Shown in pieces: positions 44,107-53,345 of a stretch of DNA of 64,000 nucleotides. Position 1 is the first letter of the stretch. Each line of letters begins with the position of its first letter. The position numbers and the translations under genes are program-made. Location: assembly GCA_028819075.1 (NCBI GenBank), contig JAPPMM010000040.1:1-64000 (forward strand). The letters are read 5' to 3'. The stretch comes from Gammaproteobacteria bacterium (lineage in GTDB: Bacteria > Gemmatimonadota > Gemmatimonadetes > Longimicrobiales > Gaopeijiaceae). The notes below the pieces were generated by a model, which saw only the letters and a list, made by a program, of their open reading frames with translations, searched no databases and had not been told where the DNA came from.

Positions 44107-44904
44107 CCCGCCGATCTCGGGCGTTCCCGTGCCCGGCGTGAAGGCGGGATCGATCCCGTCCACGTCGAAGGTGATGTAGGTCGGGCCGTCGCCCACCACC
44201 CGGCGGGCCTCCTCCACCACTCCCTCCACCCCCAGCCGCCGGAACTCGTCGATCTTGACGACGCGCATGCCGTGTTCCATCGAGAACTCGAACCCGTCCA
44301 GGAAGTTCTGGTAGCCGCGGATGCCGATCTGGATCGAGCGCTCGGGATCGAGCACCCCCGCCTCCACGGCGCGGCGGAAGGGAGCGCCGTGGTGGTATTT
44401 CGAACCGCCGATCGCGTCCCAGGTGTCGAGATGCGCGTCGATCTGCACCATGCCGAGCGGCCGGCCGGCCCCCAGCGCCTTCAAGATGGGATAGGTGACG
44501 GAATGGTCTCCGCCGGCGCTCAGCGGCACCGGGCCGGCCGCGCGGAGGCGGGTGAAGAGGGCTTCGATCTGCCCGACCACGTCGTCGAGATGGTAGATGC
44601 TGTCGAATCGCACATCCCCCACGTCGGCGATCCGGCACAGCGAAAAGGGATCGACCCCCGTCAGCACGTTGATCCTGCGCACCACGTTGGACCTGTTGCG
44701 AATCTCGCGCGGCCCGTGGCGCGCACCCGGCTGGAAGGTCACGCCGTGGTCGGTCGGCACCCCGACGAGCGCGATGTCGAGGCCCTCGAGGGTCGTGGCG
44801 AGCGGCGCGCGCAGGAGCGTGGCCCCGCCCATGAAGCGCAGGTCGTCGAGCGGCCGGTAGGACTCGCCCGTTACGGGTGAAACGGCGTCGTAGAAGTCGC
44901 TCAC
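43927..44904 (-). CDS. Agmatinase/ureohydrolase family enzyme
   Basis: Protein of 325 residues from GTG 44904. It has the binuclear manganese motifs of the arginase fold: SAGGDHSVTYP, QIDAHLDTWD and TFDVDGIDPAFTPG, plus PTDHGVTFQPGARHGPREIR near the start. These fit agmatinase, guanidinobutyrase or guanidinase, all of which release urea from a guanidino compound; arginase is less likely given the early GATLLR region. The family alone does not fix the substrate. A terminator separates it from the upstream aminotransferase gene, so it may have its own promoter in the 80 bp between. Confidence 0.87.
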   Translation of the reverse strand: MSDFYDAVSPVTGESYRPLDDLRFMGGATLLRAPLATTLEGLDIALVGVPTDHGVTFQPGARHGPREIRNRSNVVRRINVLTGVDPFSLCRIADVGDVRFDSIYHLDDVVGQIEALFTRLRAAGPVPLSAGGDHSVTYPILKALGAGRPLGMVQIDAHLDTWDAIGGSKYHHGAPFRRAVEAGVLDPERSIQIGIRGYQNFLDGFEFSMEHGMRVVKIDEFRRLGVEGVVEEARRVVGDGPTYITFDVDGIDPAFTPGTGTPEIGGLTTREAVALLHGLRGLNLVGADVVEVAPPLDPSGGTALVGASLMYEILCLLAESLASRR

Positions 44905-44913
44905 TCGGGCGCC

Positions 44914-44953
44914 TCAAAGAAAACGGGGCCGGCCCCTGCCCGGGACCGGCCCC
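44914..44953 (-). terminator. Intrinsic terminator after the Tat-exported aminotransferase gene
   Basis: On the minus strand GGGGCCGG and CCGGCCCC form an eight-base-pair GC stem around a 13-base loop, followed at once by GTTTTCTTTG. It lies 34 bases beyond the aminotransferase stop and just before the agmatinase-like start. Confidence 0.68.
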
Positions 44954-44986
44954 TTCCTGTTCCGGAGGCCGCGGATGCCGCCGCGA

Positions 44987-46165
44987 TCAGCCGGAGGTCG
45001 TCGTGGTGGCGGTTCTGGGCGGCATGATCTCCTTCCACGCCGTCATGAAGCGCGCCATCTCCTCCTCGGTGCCGACCGATACCCGCAGGTAGTCGAGCAT
45101 GGGCGGGAAGTCGCGGCCCACGAGCACGCCCCTCTCCCGGAACGCGGCCCGGACTTCGGCGGCCGGACGTCCGGTGTTCACCATGAAGAAGTTGGTCTCG
45201 GAGGGGAGCACCTCGTAGCCCAGGGCCTGCAGCTCCTCGGTGGTCTGCTTGCGCAGGCGGAGCGTCGTCTCGCGCACGAAGCGCTCGTTCTCCAGGTCCT
45301 CGAGCGCGGCGACCCCGCCCCACCTCACCAGCGCGTTCACGCTGCCGGTGGTGTAGGTGCGCATGTCGCTGATCATGTCGGCGGGCGCGATGCCGTAGCC
45401 GAGGCGCAGCCCGGCCATGCCGTAGATCTTGGAGAAGGTGCGCGCGACGATGACCTTGCGCCCTTCGTTCACGTAGGGCACCGCCGTCTCGTAGGAGGGA
45501 TCCTCGACGAAGTGATGGTAGGCCTCGTCGATGAGGACCGGGATGTCCTCGGGGATTTCGTCCAGCACCCGCCGGACGTCGTCGGCCGGGACCGCCATGC
45601 CGGTCGGGTTGTTGGGGTTGCACAGATAGAAGAGCCCGACATCGCGGTAGTTCTTGAGGGTGGCGTCGATCATCGCCGGGATGTCCTGCGAGTAGTCGTC
45701 GAGCAGCGGCAGCATGATGGCGTCCGCGTCGATCCCGGTAGCGACGCCGAAGACGCTCAGGTAGGTCGGCCGCACGCCGATGACTTTCTTCTTGTGCCCG
45801 AGGTAGGTGTGCGCCACCACCCGGAGGGTCTCGCCCGAGCCCGCGCCCAGCAGGATGTTCTCCGATTCCACGCCGTGGTGCTCGGCGATCTTCTGCTGGA
45901 TGTCGCCGTCGGGATAGCCGTACCGGTTCGCGTACTTCCACGCGCCGTTCATCGCCTCCATCATCCGCTCGGACGGGCCGTACGGATTCTCGTTGGAGGA
46001 GAGCTTGGCGAAGGAATCGTAGTCGTACTCCTGCGGGGTGAGGCTGAGCGGGCGCGGGCGCGAATCCCACCCCAACAGTCCGGTGGGCCTGAGCCCGGCG
46101 TACCCCAGCGCCGCTGCCGCTCCTCCCATGAAGCGGCGGCGAGTAACGGAATTCCTCGAGTGCAT
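44987..46165 (-). CDS. HisC-like aminotransferase with Tat signal
   Basis: Protein of 392 residues. ATG 46165 is chosen because GAGGAGG lies seven bases before it; ATG 46183 precedes that site. The N-terminus SVTRRRFMGGAAAALGYAGL is a twin-arginine signal, unexpected for this normally cytoplasmic family. The enzyme core is intact: LSSNENPYGPSERMMEAM, GAGSGETLRVVA, CNPNNPTGM, LIDEAYHHFVEDPSYET, and the PLP lysine in ARTFSKIYGMAGLRLGYGIA. By family it should be close to histidinol-phosphate or aromatic aminotransferases. Export would put a PLP enzyme in the periplasm; the substrate is unknown. Confidence 0.85.
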   Translation of the reverse strand: MHSRNSVTRRRFMGGAAAALGYAGLRPTGLLGWDSRPRPLSLTPQEYDYDSFAKLSSNENPYGPSERMMEAMNGAWKYANRYGYPDGDIQQKIAEHHGVESENILLGAGSGETLRVVAHTYLGHKKKVIGVRPTYLSVFGVATGIDADAIMLPLLDDYSQDIPAMIDATLKNYRDVGLFYLCNPNNPTGMAVPADDVRRVLDEIPEDIPVLIDEAYHHFVEDPSYETAVPYVNEGRKVIVARTFSKIYGMAGLRLGYGIAPADMISDMRTYTTGSVNALVRWGGVAALEDLENERFVRETTLRLRKQTTEELQALGYEVLPSETNFFMVNTGRPAAEVRAAFRERGVLVGRDFPPMLDYLRVSVGTEEEMARFMTAWKEIMPPRTATTTTSG

Positions 46166-46282
46166 GGCAACCTCCTCAGACATGAGAGCGCGACGAACGC
46201 GAACGGTACGAAATCCAGCCTATAGAGTGGCCGCGGGGGCCCTTAAACGCAAATCCCCTGGCACGGTCCCGGGCGCGGCTCA

Positions 46283-49200
46283 TCAGGCGGTCTCCGCGGC
46301 CCGCGAGGAGTAGTGCCGGCGGAAGAACCGCCCGATGTCGTCGACCACCTGGTACATCACGGGCACCACGATCAGGGTGAGGAAGGTGGCGAAGATGATT
46401 CCGGCGATCACCGCGATCGCCATCGGTCCCCACCAGGCGGCCTGGTCGCCTCCCCAGTACAGGTCCGGAGTGAGGCTTCCGTACAGGCCAAAGAAGTCGA
46501 AGTTGAGCCCGATCGCGAGCGGCACCAGGCCGAGCGCCGTCGTCACCGCGGTCAGCACCACCGGGCGGAAGCGGGTCATGCCGCCCAGCACCAGCGCGTC
46601 CCGCCGGTTCACTCCGTCGCGCCCGCGCAGCACGTCGATGTAGTCGATGAGCACGATGGCGTTGTTCACCACGATTCCGGCAAGGGAGATGATGCCCACC
46701 CCGGTCATGATGATGCCGAAGGGCATCTGGAACACCATCAGCCCCAGCAGCACGCCGACCGTGGACATGATCACCGAGGTCAGGATGATGAAGGGCTTCA
46801 CCAGCGAGTTGAACTGCGAGATGAGGATGAAGCCGATGAGGAAGAGCGCCATCAGGAACGCGGTGGTGAGGAAGGCCTGGGCCTCCGCCTGCTCCTCGTT
46901 CTCGCCCGTGTAGCGGATCTGGTATCCCGGCGGGAGCGACTCCGCGAACTCCGCGAGCGCCGCCTGCACCTCGCCCAGCACGGCGTTGGAGTTGAAGCCG
47001 GCGCGCACCTCCGACGACACCGTAACCGAGCGGTCCATGTCGAGGCGCTGGATGGACCCCGCCCCTTCCCCTACCTCCCAGGAAGCCACCGAGAGCAGGG
47101 GGATGGGGTCGCCGTCCGACAGCACCGTGAGTTCGGACAGGGTGCTGAGCTCGTCCCGGTCCTCCTCCGCCAGGCGCACGATGATGTCGTATTCGTCGTT
47201 GCCGGTCCGGTACTTCGCCGCTTCGATGCCCTGGATGGCGCCCCGGATGGCCTGGCCCACGCGACGGGTCGAGAGCCCGTAGAGCGCGGCCTTCTCCCGG
47301 TCCACGCGCACGCCCAGTTCGGGACGGGCGTCGTCGAGGTTGCTGTTGAGGCGGACAAGCTTGGCGTAGACGGGATCCGCCTGCAGGGTGGCGATCATCT
47401 CGTCGGCGAGCTGGTTCAGCAGCTCGGGGTCCGAACCCGACAGTTCGACGTTCACGGGCGGGCCGGTGGCGGGTCCCTCTTCGGCCTTGTCGACCGAGAT
47501 GTCGGCTCCCGCGAGGTCGCTGCCGATCGTTTCCTGCAGCATCGCCAGCGTCTGGAAGGCGTCGGTCCGCTGGTCCTGGAATTCCACCATGGAGATGGTC
47601 ACGAGTCCAGCTTCCGGGCCGCCCGGGCCGCCGCCCATCGGACCGCCTCCGCCACCTCCGCCCACGGTGGCCACCACCGACTCGCCGTCGAGCGCAACCC
47701 CCTCGTAGGCGGGCAGTTTGTCCTCGATGCGGCGCACGAGCCGGTCGGTGAAGTCCGCGCGGGTACCGGTCGGGGCGTCCACGTCGATCATGATCTGGCG
47801 GGGCGGAATGGCCTCCGGGAAGTACTCCACCCCCGCGTTGAACCGCCCGAACAGGACCACGGTCACCACGAGCATCGCCGCGCACCCGGCGAGCACGAGG
47901 ACGGGGTGGTTGAGCGCGCGCGTCAGCTGGGCTTCGTACAAGACGATCGCCCGCTCGAGCCACCAGTGCTGGAAGGCCAGAGCCGCGCGCTTGATCGCGA
48001 AGTGGTAGAGGGCCCACAGCAGCCCCGCGGTGACGAGCAGCAGCGCGGCAGTGAGCGGATTGGCGAGCGCGAAGCCGAGAATAACCCCGGCGCTGACACC
48101 GACCAGGGTGAGGCGCGCCGCCCGCGTGAGCGGCGGAGGCTCCTCCCCTTCGCGCAGGATGAACATCGAGCACAGCGTCGGAACGATCACCAGCGCCACG
48201 AAGAGCGAACTGGAGAGCGTCACGATGAGGGTCGTGGGCAGGTAGCCCATGAACTCGCCCGAGATGCCCGGCCAGAACAGGAGCGGCGCGAATGCGGCCA
48301 GCGTGGTGAGCGTCGCGGCGATTACCGGACCGGCCACTTCGCCCGTCGCCTTCTTGGCGGCGAGCCTCCGGTTCCACCCGCGTTCCACGTAGCGGTAGAT
48401 GTTCTCTACCACCACGATCGCGTTGTCGACCAGCATCCCCAGCGCCAGGATGAGCGAGAAGAGCACGACCATGTTCATGGACACGCCCAGCAGCCTGAGC
48501 ACCCCGAAGGACAGGAACATCGACGAGGGGATCGAGATGGCGACGAAGAGCGACGTGCGCAGCCCCAGGAAGAACAGCAGCACGCTCACGATCAGGATGA
48601 GCCCGGAGATGATGTTGTTCTCGAGCGAGCTCACCATGGAGAAGATGTCGCGCGACATGTCCCCGGTGATCTTCACCGTCATGGTCGCCGGGAAGAGCGG
48701 CGTCATCTCGTCGATGACCGCCCTCACCCGATCCGCGGTCTCGATGATGTTCTCTCCCGACCGCTTGACGATGTCCAGCGTCACCACCGGCGACCCGTCC
48801 AGCCGGGCGTAGCTCTCGCGCTCCGAGAACCCGAACTCGACGTCCGCCAGGTCGCGCACGTAGATGGGGCCCGCGTCGTCGGCGGTTATGACCAGATCCT
48901 GAATCAGCTCGGGATCGTCGAACTCGCCGTCCACCCGCACGAGGAACCGCTGGTTGCCCACGTCGATGGAGCCGCCCGGGATGTTGACGTTCTCGGCCGC
49001 GATCGCGTCGATGACGTCCTGGAGCGCCAGGTTGTAGAACTGGAGTCTCGACAGGTGGACGTCCACCTTGACCTCGCGTTCGAGCCCGCCCCGCACGTCC
49101 ACGCGCAGAATCTCGGGAACGCTCTCCAGCTCATCCTGCAGATCCTCGGCGATCTCCTTCAGGTAGACCAGGTCGAAGTCACCCGCGAGGTTCACCTGCA

Positions 49201-49726
49201 TGATCGGGAGTTCGGAAAAGGTGAACTCCAGGATGCCCGGCTCCTCCGCGTCCTCGGGCAGTTCGGGCTTGGCCAGGTCGACCTTCTCGCGTATCTGCTG
49301 GAGCGCCTCCTCGATGTTGACCGTGGTCTCGAACTCGGCGGTTACGCTGGAATATCCCTCGATGGAAGTGGAGGAAAGCTCCTTGATGTCGGAGATGGTG
49401 CTGAGTTCCTCCTCGATCGGGCGGGTGACCAGTGTTTCGATGTCCGCAGGCGACACCCCCGGGTAGATGGTGTTGACGGCAATCAGCGGGATCTCGATCT
49501 CGGGAAACGACTCCTTCGGGATCACCTGGTAGGAGGTCAGGCCGGTGATCGTGATGAGGATCAGCAACACCACGGAACTGGTGCGGTGGTCGATGGCGAA
49601 GCTGGTCAGCACGAATTCCTTGAAGCGCGCCAGGTAGCCCGCGTCGCTGCGGGGCCGGCCCGCGCCCACGTCCTCGCCCTGCGCGTTCGCCTCTCCGGCC
49701 GTCCGTTCGTCCCTGAACTCTGACAT
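46283..49726 (-). CDS. RND efflux pump inner-membrane subunit
   Basis: Protein of 1147 residues from ATG 49726. It has the RND plan of helix 1 near residue 50, a large periplasmic porter domain, helices 2-6 near 345-500, a second porter domain, and six C-terminal helices. Typical strings are IDHRTSSVVLLILITITGLT, VIPKESFPEIEIPLIAVNTI, SPADIETLVTRPIEEELS, LGMLVDNAIVVVENIYR and AIPPRQIMIDVDAPTGTRAD. LVDNAIVVVENIYR in helix 4 carries the usual Asp for proton relay. It is of the hydrophobe/amphiphile (HAE1-like) type, not a metal pump. It is the last gene of the tetR-tolC-adaptor-RND operon. Confidence 0.93.
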   Translation of the reverse strand: MSEFRDERTAGEANAQGEDVGAGRPRSDAGYLARFKEFVLTSFAIDHRTSSVVLLILITITGLTSYQVIPKESFPEIEIPLIAVNTIYPGVSPADIETLVTRPIEEELSTISDIKELSSTSIEGYSSVTAEFETTVNIEEALQQIREKVDLAKPELPEDAEEPGILEFTFSELPIMQVNLAGDFDLVYLKEIAEDLQDELESVPEILRVDVRGGLEREVKVDVHLSRLQFYNLALQDVIDAIAAENVNIPGGSIDVGNQRFLVRVDGEFDDPELIQDLVITADDAGPIYVRDLADVEFGFSERESYARLDGSPVVTLDIVKRSGENIIETADRVRAVIDEMTPLFPATMTVKITGDMSRDIFSMVSSLENNIISGLILIVSVLLFFLGLRTSLFVAISIPSSMFLSFGVLRLLGVSMNMVVLFSLILALGMLVDNAIVVVENIYRYVERGWNRRLAAKKATGEVAGPVIAATLTTLAAFAPLLFWPGISGEFMGYLPTTLIVTLSSSLFVALVIVPTLCSMFILREGEEPPPLTRAARLTLVGVSAGVILGFALANPLTAALLLVTAGLLWALYHFAIKRAALAFQHWWLERAIVLYEAQLTRALNHPVLVLAGCAAMLVVTVVLFGRFNAGVEYFPEAIPPRQIMIDVDAPTGTRADFTDRLVRRIEDKLPAYEGVALDGESVVATVGGGGGGGPMGGGPGGPEAGLVTISMVEFQDQRTDAFQTLAMLQETIGSDLAGADISVDKAEEGPATGPPVNVELSGSDPELLNQLADEMIATLQADPVYAKLVRLNSNLDDARPELGVRVDREKAALYGLSTRRVGQAIRGAIQGIEAAKYRTGNDEYDIIVRLAEEDRDELSTLSELTVLSDGDPIPLLSVASWEVGEGAGSIQRLDMDRSVTVSSEVRAGFNSNAVLGEVQAALAEFAESLPPGYQIRYTGENEEQAEAQAFLTTAFLMALFLIGFILISQFNSLVKPFIILTSVIMSTVGVLLGLMVFQMPFGIIMTGVGIISLAGIVVNNAIVLIDYIDVLRGRDGVNRRDALVLGGMTRFRPVVLTAVTTALGLVPLAIGLNFDFFGLYGSLTPDLYWGGDQAAWWGPMAIAVIAGIIFATFLTLIVVPVMYQVVDDIGRFFRRHYSSRAAETA

Positions 49727-49728
49727 AT

Positions 49729-49760
49729 CCGTCTCTCTTGGGTTCCGTCTCTCTTGGGTT
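49729..49760. repeat. 16-bp tandem duplication in the RND leader
   Basis: CCGTCTCTCTTGGGTT occurs twice without a mismatch immediately upstream of the RND start. On the coding strand it gives AACCCAAGAGAGACGG twice, so it doubles the purine-rich region that must serve as ribosome site. Confidence 0.9.
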
Positions 49761-49780
49761 CAATCCGTTGGATTGCGCAG

Positions 49781-50857
49781 TCAGTTCACCACCCGCACCC
49801 GGTCGCCGTCGGCGATCAGTTGCTGGCCGATGACGACGAGCCGGTCTCCGGCCCGAAGGCCTTCCTCTATGACGACCAGGTTGCGCTGGGCGGGTCCCAG
49901 CTCAACATCGCGCAGCCGCGCCACTCCCTCGTCGCCGGAGCCTTCCACCACGTACGCGACGTAGCCGTCCTCGACCCTCAGCAGCACCTCGCGGGGAACC
50001 ACCACCACGTCGGAGCGGGTCTCGCGCACGATCTCGATGTTGGCCACCATCTCCGGCTTGATGAGCCCGCCGGGGTTGGCGAGGGTCAGCTCGACCGGAA
50101 AGGTGCGGTCCTCGGGATCCACCGCGGCACCCACGTAGGTGATGTCGCCCTCGAAGATCTCGCCCTCGAGCACCTGGAAGGTCACGGTGGCCCTTGAGCC
50201 TGGCCGTACGTCGAGCGCGAACCGCTCGGGCACGCCGCCGCGGATGCGCACCGGGTCAAGGTCCACCACGCGGGCCACCGGCGTCCCCGGCATGATCATG
50301 CTGCCGAGTTCGATGTCCCGGGAGTCGAGCACGCCCTCGAAGGGTGCCCTGATGACGGTGGCGTCGAGCCGGGCGGAAAGCGCGGTCAGGCTCGCCGCCG
50401 ACTGCTCGGCCGTGTAGCGGGCCTCCAGGTACTGCAGCTCGGACCCGACCTGATCCTCCTCGAAGAGCCGCCTGTACCGCTCCCAGGTCTCCTGCGCCAG
50501 GTCCGCGCGGGCGCGCGCCTCGTCCACCTGCGCCCGCAACTGCGTATCGTCCAGCCGGGCCACCGCCTGACCAGCCCGTACCGGACTCCCCTGGTCCACC
50601 AGGATCGAGGCCACGAGCCCTGCTTCGGTGGCCGACACGACTACGTCGCGGTTCGCGCGCACGGTGCCCGTGAGCCGGATCAGCTCGGTGAAGCCGGTGG
50701 GCGCGATCGGCTCCACCTCCACGTTGATCACGCGCGTGGCGCCTTCGATGATGGGCGGAATGGTATCGCCCGCCTCCGCGCTGCTGCTGCAGGCGGCCAC
50801 GACCCCCGCAAGCCCCAGCGCCACTCCCCTTGTCATCCGCCGTACTGCTCGATTCAT
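49781..50857 (-). CDS. RND periplasmic adaptor (membrane fusion protein), lipoprotein
   Basis: Protein of 358 residues from ATG 50857, with GAGGAA upstream. The signal GVALGLAGVVAACSSS has a lipobox ending at Cys 23. It contains the half-lipoyl motif (VSATEAGLVASILVDQGSPV RAG split around a coiled-coil hairpin), then DATVIRAPFEGVLDSRDIE, a beta-barrel and the membrane-proximal domain. It links the RND pump to TolC. It sits 28 bases after the TolC-family gene and 54 bases before the RND gene. Confidence 0.92.
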   Translation of the reverse strand: MNRAVRRMTRGVALGLAGVVAACSSSAEAGDTIPPIIEGATRVINVEVEPIAPTGFTELIRLTGTVRANRDVVVSATEAGLVASILVDQGSPVRAGQAVARLDDTQLRAQVDEARARADLAQETWERYRRLFEEDQVGSELQYLEARYTAEQSAASLTALSARLDATVIRAPFEGVLDSRDIELGSMIMPGTPVARVVDLDPVRIRGGVPERFALDVRPGSRATVTFQVLEGEIFEGDITYVGAAVDPEDRTFPVELTLANPGGLIKPEMVANIEIVRETRSDVVVVPREVLLRVEDGYVAYVVEGSGDEGVARLRDVELGPAQRNLVVIEEGLRAGDRLVVIGQQLIADGDRVRVVN

Positions 50858-50885
50858 CGTCGTTTCCTCGAAGACTTCGTGTTGT

Positions 50886-52424
50886 CTACTGTCCGTCAGC
50901 CTGCCTGAATTGCGAATCCACCATCGGCACGGCGCCAACCGCTTCGTCGAGCTGCGCCCAGGCCACCAGATAGTCGTACACGGCCTGCGCGTAGTTGAAC
51001 TCGCTCTGTCTGAGCGCCACCTCGGCGTCCGTAAGCTCGAGCTGGCCGCTCAGACCCTCGCGGTATTGCGCGGAGGCGATCTCGAAGCCGCGCTGCGCCT
51101 GTTGGACCGCCAGCTTCTGCCCGCGCGCCCGGGCCCGCGCCTCATCGGCCAGTTCGATCAGCGACTTTACCTGGCTCGCCGCCTGGTCGCGCGCGAACCG
51201 GAACTGGGTCTCGGCCTGCCGCCACGCCGCCCGGCGCTGGTCGACGCGGGCGTCCTTGCGGAAGCCCTCGAAGATCGGGACGCTCACCGAGATCCCGACC
51301 GCCTGCGCCGACGCCCGCGACATCGGGTCGCCGAAGAAGTCCGGCGGTCCGTTCTGCTGCGCCTGAAGCACGTAGTTGCCGAAGAACGAGACCGTGGGCA
51401 GGTACTGCATCTGTTCCAGGCGCATCTCGGAGTGGCGCAGACGCTCGGCCATCTCCAACTGGCGCAGATCCGACCGCCGTTCCCATGCCTGCTGGACCCG
51501 CTGCTCGGCGGCGCCCTGCAGCGGCGCCGAACCGGCGAACGCCAGGATCGCACGGTTGGCCGGCGTGTTGCCTGCGGGATCGTCCAGATCCATCGAGGCC
51601 AGGGACCCGGCCACCTGCAGGCTCTCCTGGTCTTCCAGCGCGAGTTCCACCGCGAGCACCCGGCGGAACTGCATCGCGGCGTTTTCTGCGCGGCGCAGGT
51701 TCGGCTCCAGATTGGCCAGTTCCACCTCGATGCGGAGCTGGTCGTAGGCAGACGCCAGCCCGGCCCGGTTCATCGCGCTGGTCTCCTTGACGGACTGGCG
51801 CACCCGCGTGACGGAATTGCGCGTGAGCCGCTCCTGTTCCTGCGCCAGGAGCAGATCGTAGTAGGCCAGCCGCACCCGCGTGACCAGGTTCTGGCTGCGC
51901 CCGCGGACGAATTCCTCCTGGATCGACGCCAGGCGCTGGGCCGCTCCCAGGCCTACGAACACACGCGCATCGAAGAGCGGCTGCTCCACGTTGATGCTCG
52001 TGTTCCAACTGTTGTCGGCCCCGAACTGTACCTGGAGGAGTTCGTCGGGACCCGCATCGGGATTGAAGAAACGGGCCGGAAGGAAAGATACGGCGGGAGA
52101 GACGTTGCGGGTGTAGTTGGCATCCATGCTGACGGTCGGCAGGACGCCGCCCCAGGCTTCCGACACCTGCTCCTGCGCCAGGTCCAGGGCAAAGCGCGCA
52201 TCGCGAACGTCGCGGTTGCGCCGGAGCGCCATGGAGACCACGTCCGGTAGCGTCAGCACCTCGCCCGACGGGGCTGCGGCCGAAACCGGCTCCTGGGCAC
52301 CAAGAAAGGCCGGCAACGCGGTCTCAACGGCCACGATCATGAAGAGAACAGCGTTCACTACCATCCCCAGGATCCCCACATTCCGCCTGACTCCCGTCCA
52401 CCGCCGCCCGCTATCGTTCATCAT
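50886..52424 (-). CDS. TolC-family outer-membrane efflux protein
   Basis: Protein of 512 residues; ATG 52424 overlaps the tetR stop (ATGATGA region). The signal peptide runs to FLGAQE near residue 44. The two outer-membrane efflux repeats are visible: VLTLPDVVSMALRRNRDVRD, VRLAYYDLLLAQEQERL, LRQLEMAERLRHSEMRLEQ, VSVPIFEGFRKDARVDQRR and ALRQSEFNYAQAVYDYLVAW. It forms the outer-membrane channel of the pump. The longer frame to 53054 lies inside tetR and is excluded. Confidence 0.92.
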   Translation of the reverse strand: MMNDSGRRWTGVRRNVGILGMVVNAVLFMIVAVETALPAFLGAQEPVSAAAPSGEVLTLPDVVSMALRRNRDVRDARFALDLAQEQVSEAWGGVLPTVSMDANYTRNVSPAVSFLPARFFNPDAGPDELLQVQFGADNSWNTSINVEQPLFDARVFVGLGAAQRLASIQEEFVRGRSQNLVTRVRLAYYDLLLAQEQERLTRNSVTRVRQSVKETSAMNRAGLASAYDQLRIEVELANLEPNLRRAENAAMQFRRVLAVELALEDQESLQVAGSLASMDLDDPAGNTPANRAILAFAGSAPLQGAAEQRVQQAWERRSDLRQLEMAERLRHSEMRLEQMQYLPTVSFFGNYVLQAQQNGPPDFFGDPMSRASAQAVGISVSVPIFEGFRKDARVDQRRAAWRQAETQFRFARDQAASQVKSLIELADEARARARGQKLAVQQAQRGFEIASAQYREGLSGQLELTDAEVALRQSEFNYAQAVYDYLVAWAQLDEAVGAVPMVDSQFRQADGQ

Positions 52425-53104
52425 CCGTATGCCTCGCTGTATTCGGTTTGCTGGTATTCGTCTGTTTCCCCGGCACGGTTCGATCCGGCCTGCTCCCCGC
52501 CCTGCACCTCGCTGAGCAGCTTGCGGGTTCCGAGGCCCAGCAGCATCCGCCGGGCGGAAGCCCGGTAGGCGTCCCGGAACTCGGTCTCGCTCAGGCTCAG
52601 CAGTCCCCGCATGTAGATCGTGATCAGGCCATGGGAATGGGCCCACATAGTCATCCCCACGTCGCGGATGTCGGCTTCGGCCCTCAGGTACCCGGCATCC
52701 ACGCACTCGCGCACCCGGTCCATCCAGAACTGGTGTGTAGCGTGAGCATGGGCAGCCACTTCGGGCGGGTAGTCGGACCAGCCGAAGCGCTCCGGCGAGA
52801 GGTACATCATCTCGTACCAGCGCGGATGCGTCAGGGCGAAATCGAGGTTCTCCTCCCCGGCGCGCCGGAACCGTTCCAGGGGCGTGGCGGCCGAGAGCGC
52901 CCGGTAGATGTAGGCGGCCGACTGCCGGTAGGCCTCGCGCACCATATCGCGCAGCACTTCGTCCTTGCTGGCGTAATGGCGATACAGCGCAGGCGCGGTC
53001 ACGCCCAGCCTGGCCGCCAGGTTGCGCATGGAAAGCGCCCTGAGCCCTCCACAAAGATAGAGTTCGGTCGCGTGGCTTCGGATATCGTCTCGCTGAATGG
53101 CCAT
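52421..53104 (-). CDS. TetR-family transcriptional regulator
   Basis: Protein of 227 residues from ATG 53104 (MAIQRDDIRSHATELYLCGG). The helix-turn-helix is LRALSMRNLAARLGVTAPAL then YRHYASKDEVLRDMV. The ligand domain covers 60-195, followed by a polar tail. As the first gene of the pump operon it is the likely autorepressor. No ribosome site precedes the ATG, so the message may be leaderless or start close to it. Confidence 0.9.
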   Translation of the reverse strand: MAIQRDDIRSHATELYLCGGLRALSMRNLAARLGVTAPALYRHYASKDEVLRDMVREAYRQSAAYIYRALSAATPLERFRRAGEENLDFALTHPRWYEMMYLSPERFGWSDYPPEVAAHAHATHQFWMDRVRECVDAGYLRAEADIRDVGMTMWAHSHGLITIYMRGLLSLSETEFRDAYRASARRMLLGLGTRKLLSEVQGGEQAGSNRAGETDEYQQTEYSEAYG

Positions 53105-53119
53105 GTGAACAGTGTAAAC
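53105..53119. promoter_or_regulatory. Possible TetR operator
   Basis: GTGAACAGTGTAAAC is an imperfect 15-base palindrome (five of seven pairs match) abutting the tetR start codon. The centre TACACTGTT resembles TetR-family operators by general look only. Confidence 0.3.
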
Positions 53120-53345
53120 AAATCGCTCGGCGGGTTCAACGGCCCGGACTCGCCTGCCCCGGTCCTCCGGGCACATCATCCGCACGGTTGTCTGCTGCGC
53201 CGGCCGAAGCGCGGCATCGCGCCCCGCTCCGCGACGTGGCATGGGCCCTCCCGGTTTTCTAACTTCCGAGCGGTCCCCTCGCGTTCGACAACCCCCGCCA
53301 CGTTCACAGACCCCCGCCACGCCGAATCTGCTGCCGGAGACTCCC

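Noticed and set aside
46313-49723. 1136-residue open frame antisense to the RND gene
   Set aside because: It is His- and Arg-rich with no domain, and mirrors the codon pattern of the real gene; the RND protein on the other strand is complete.
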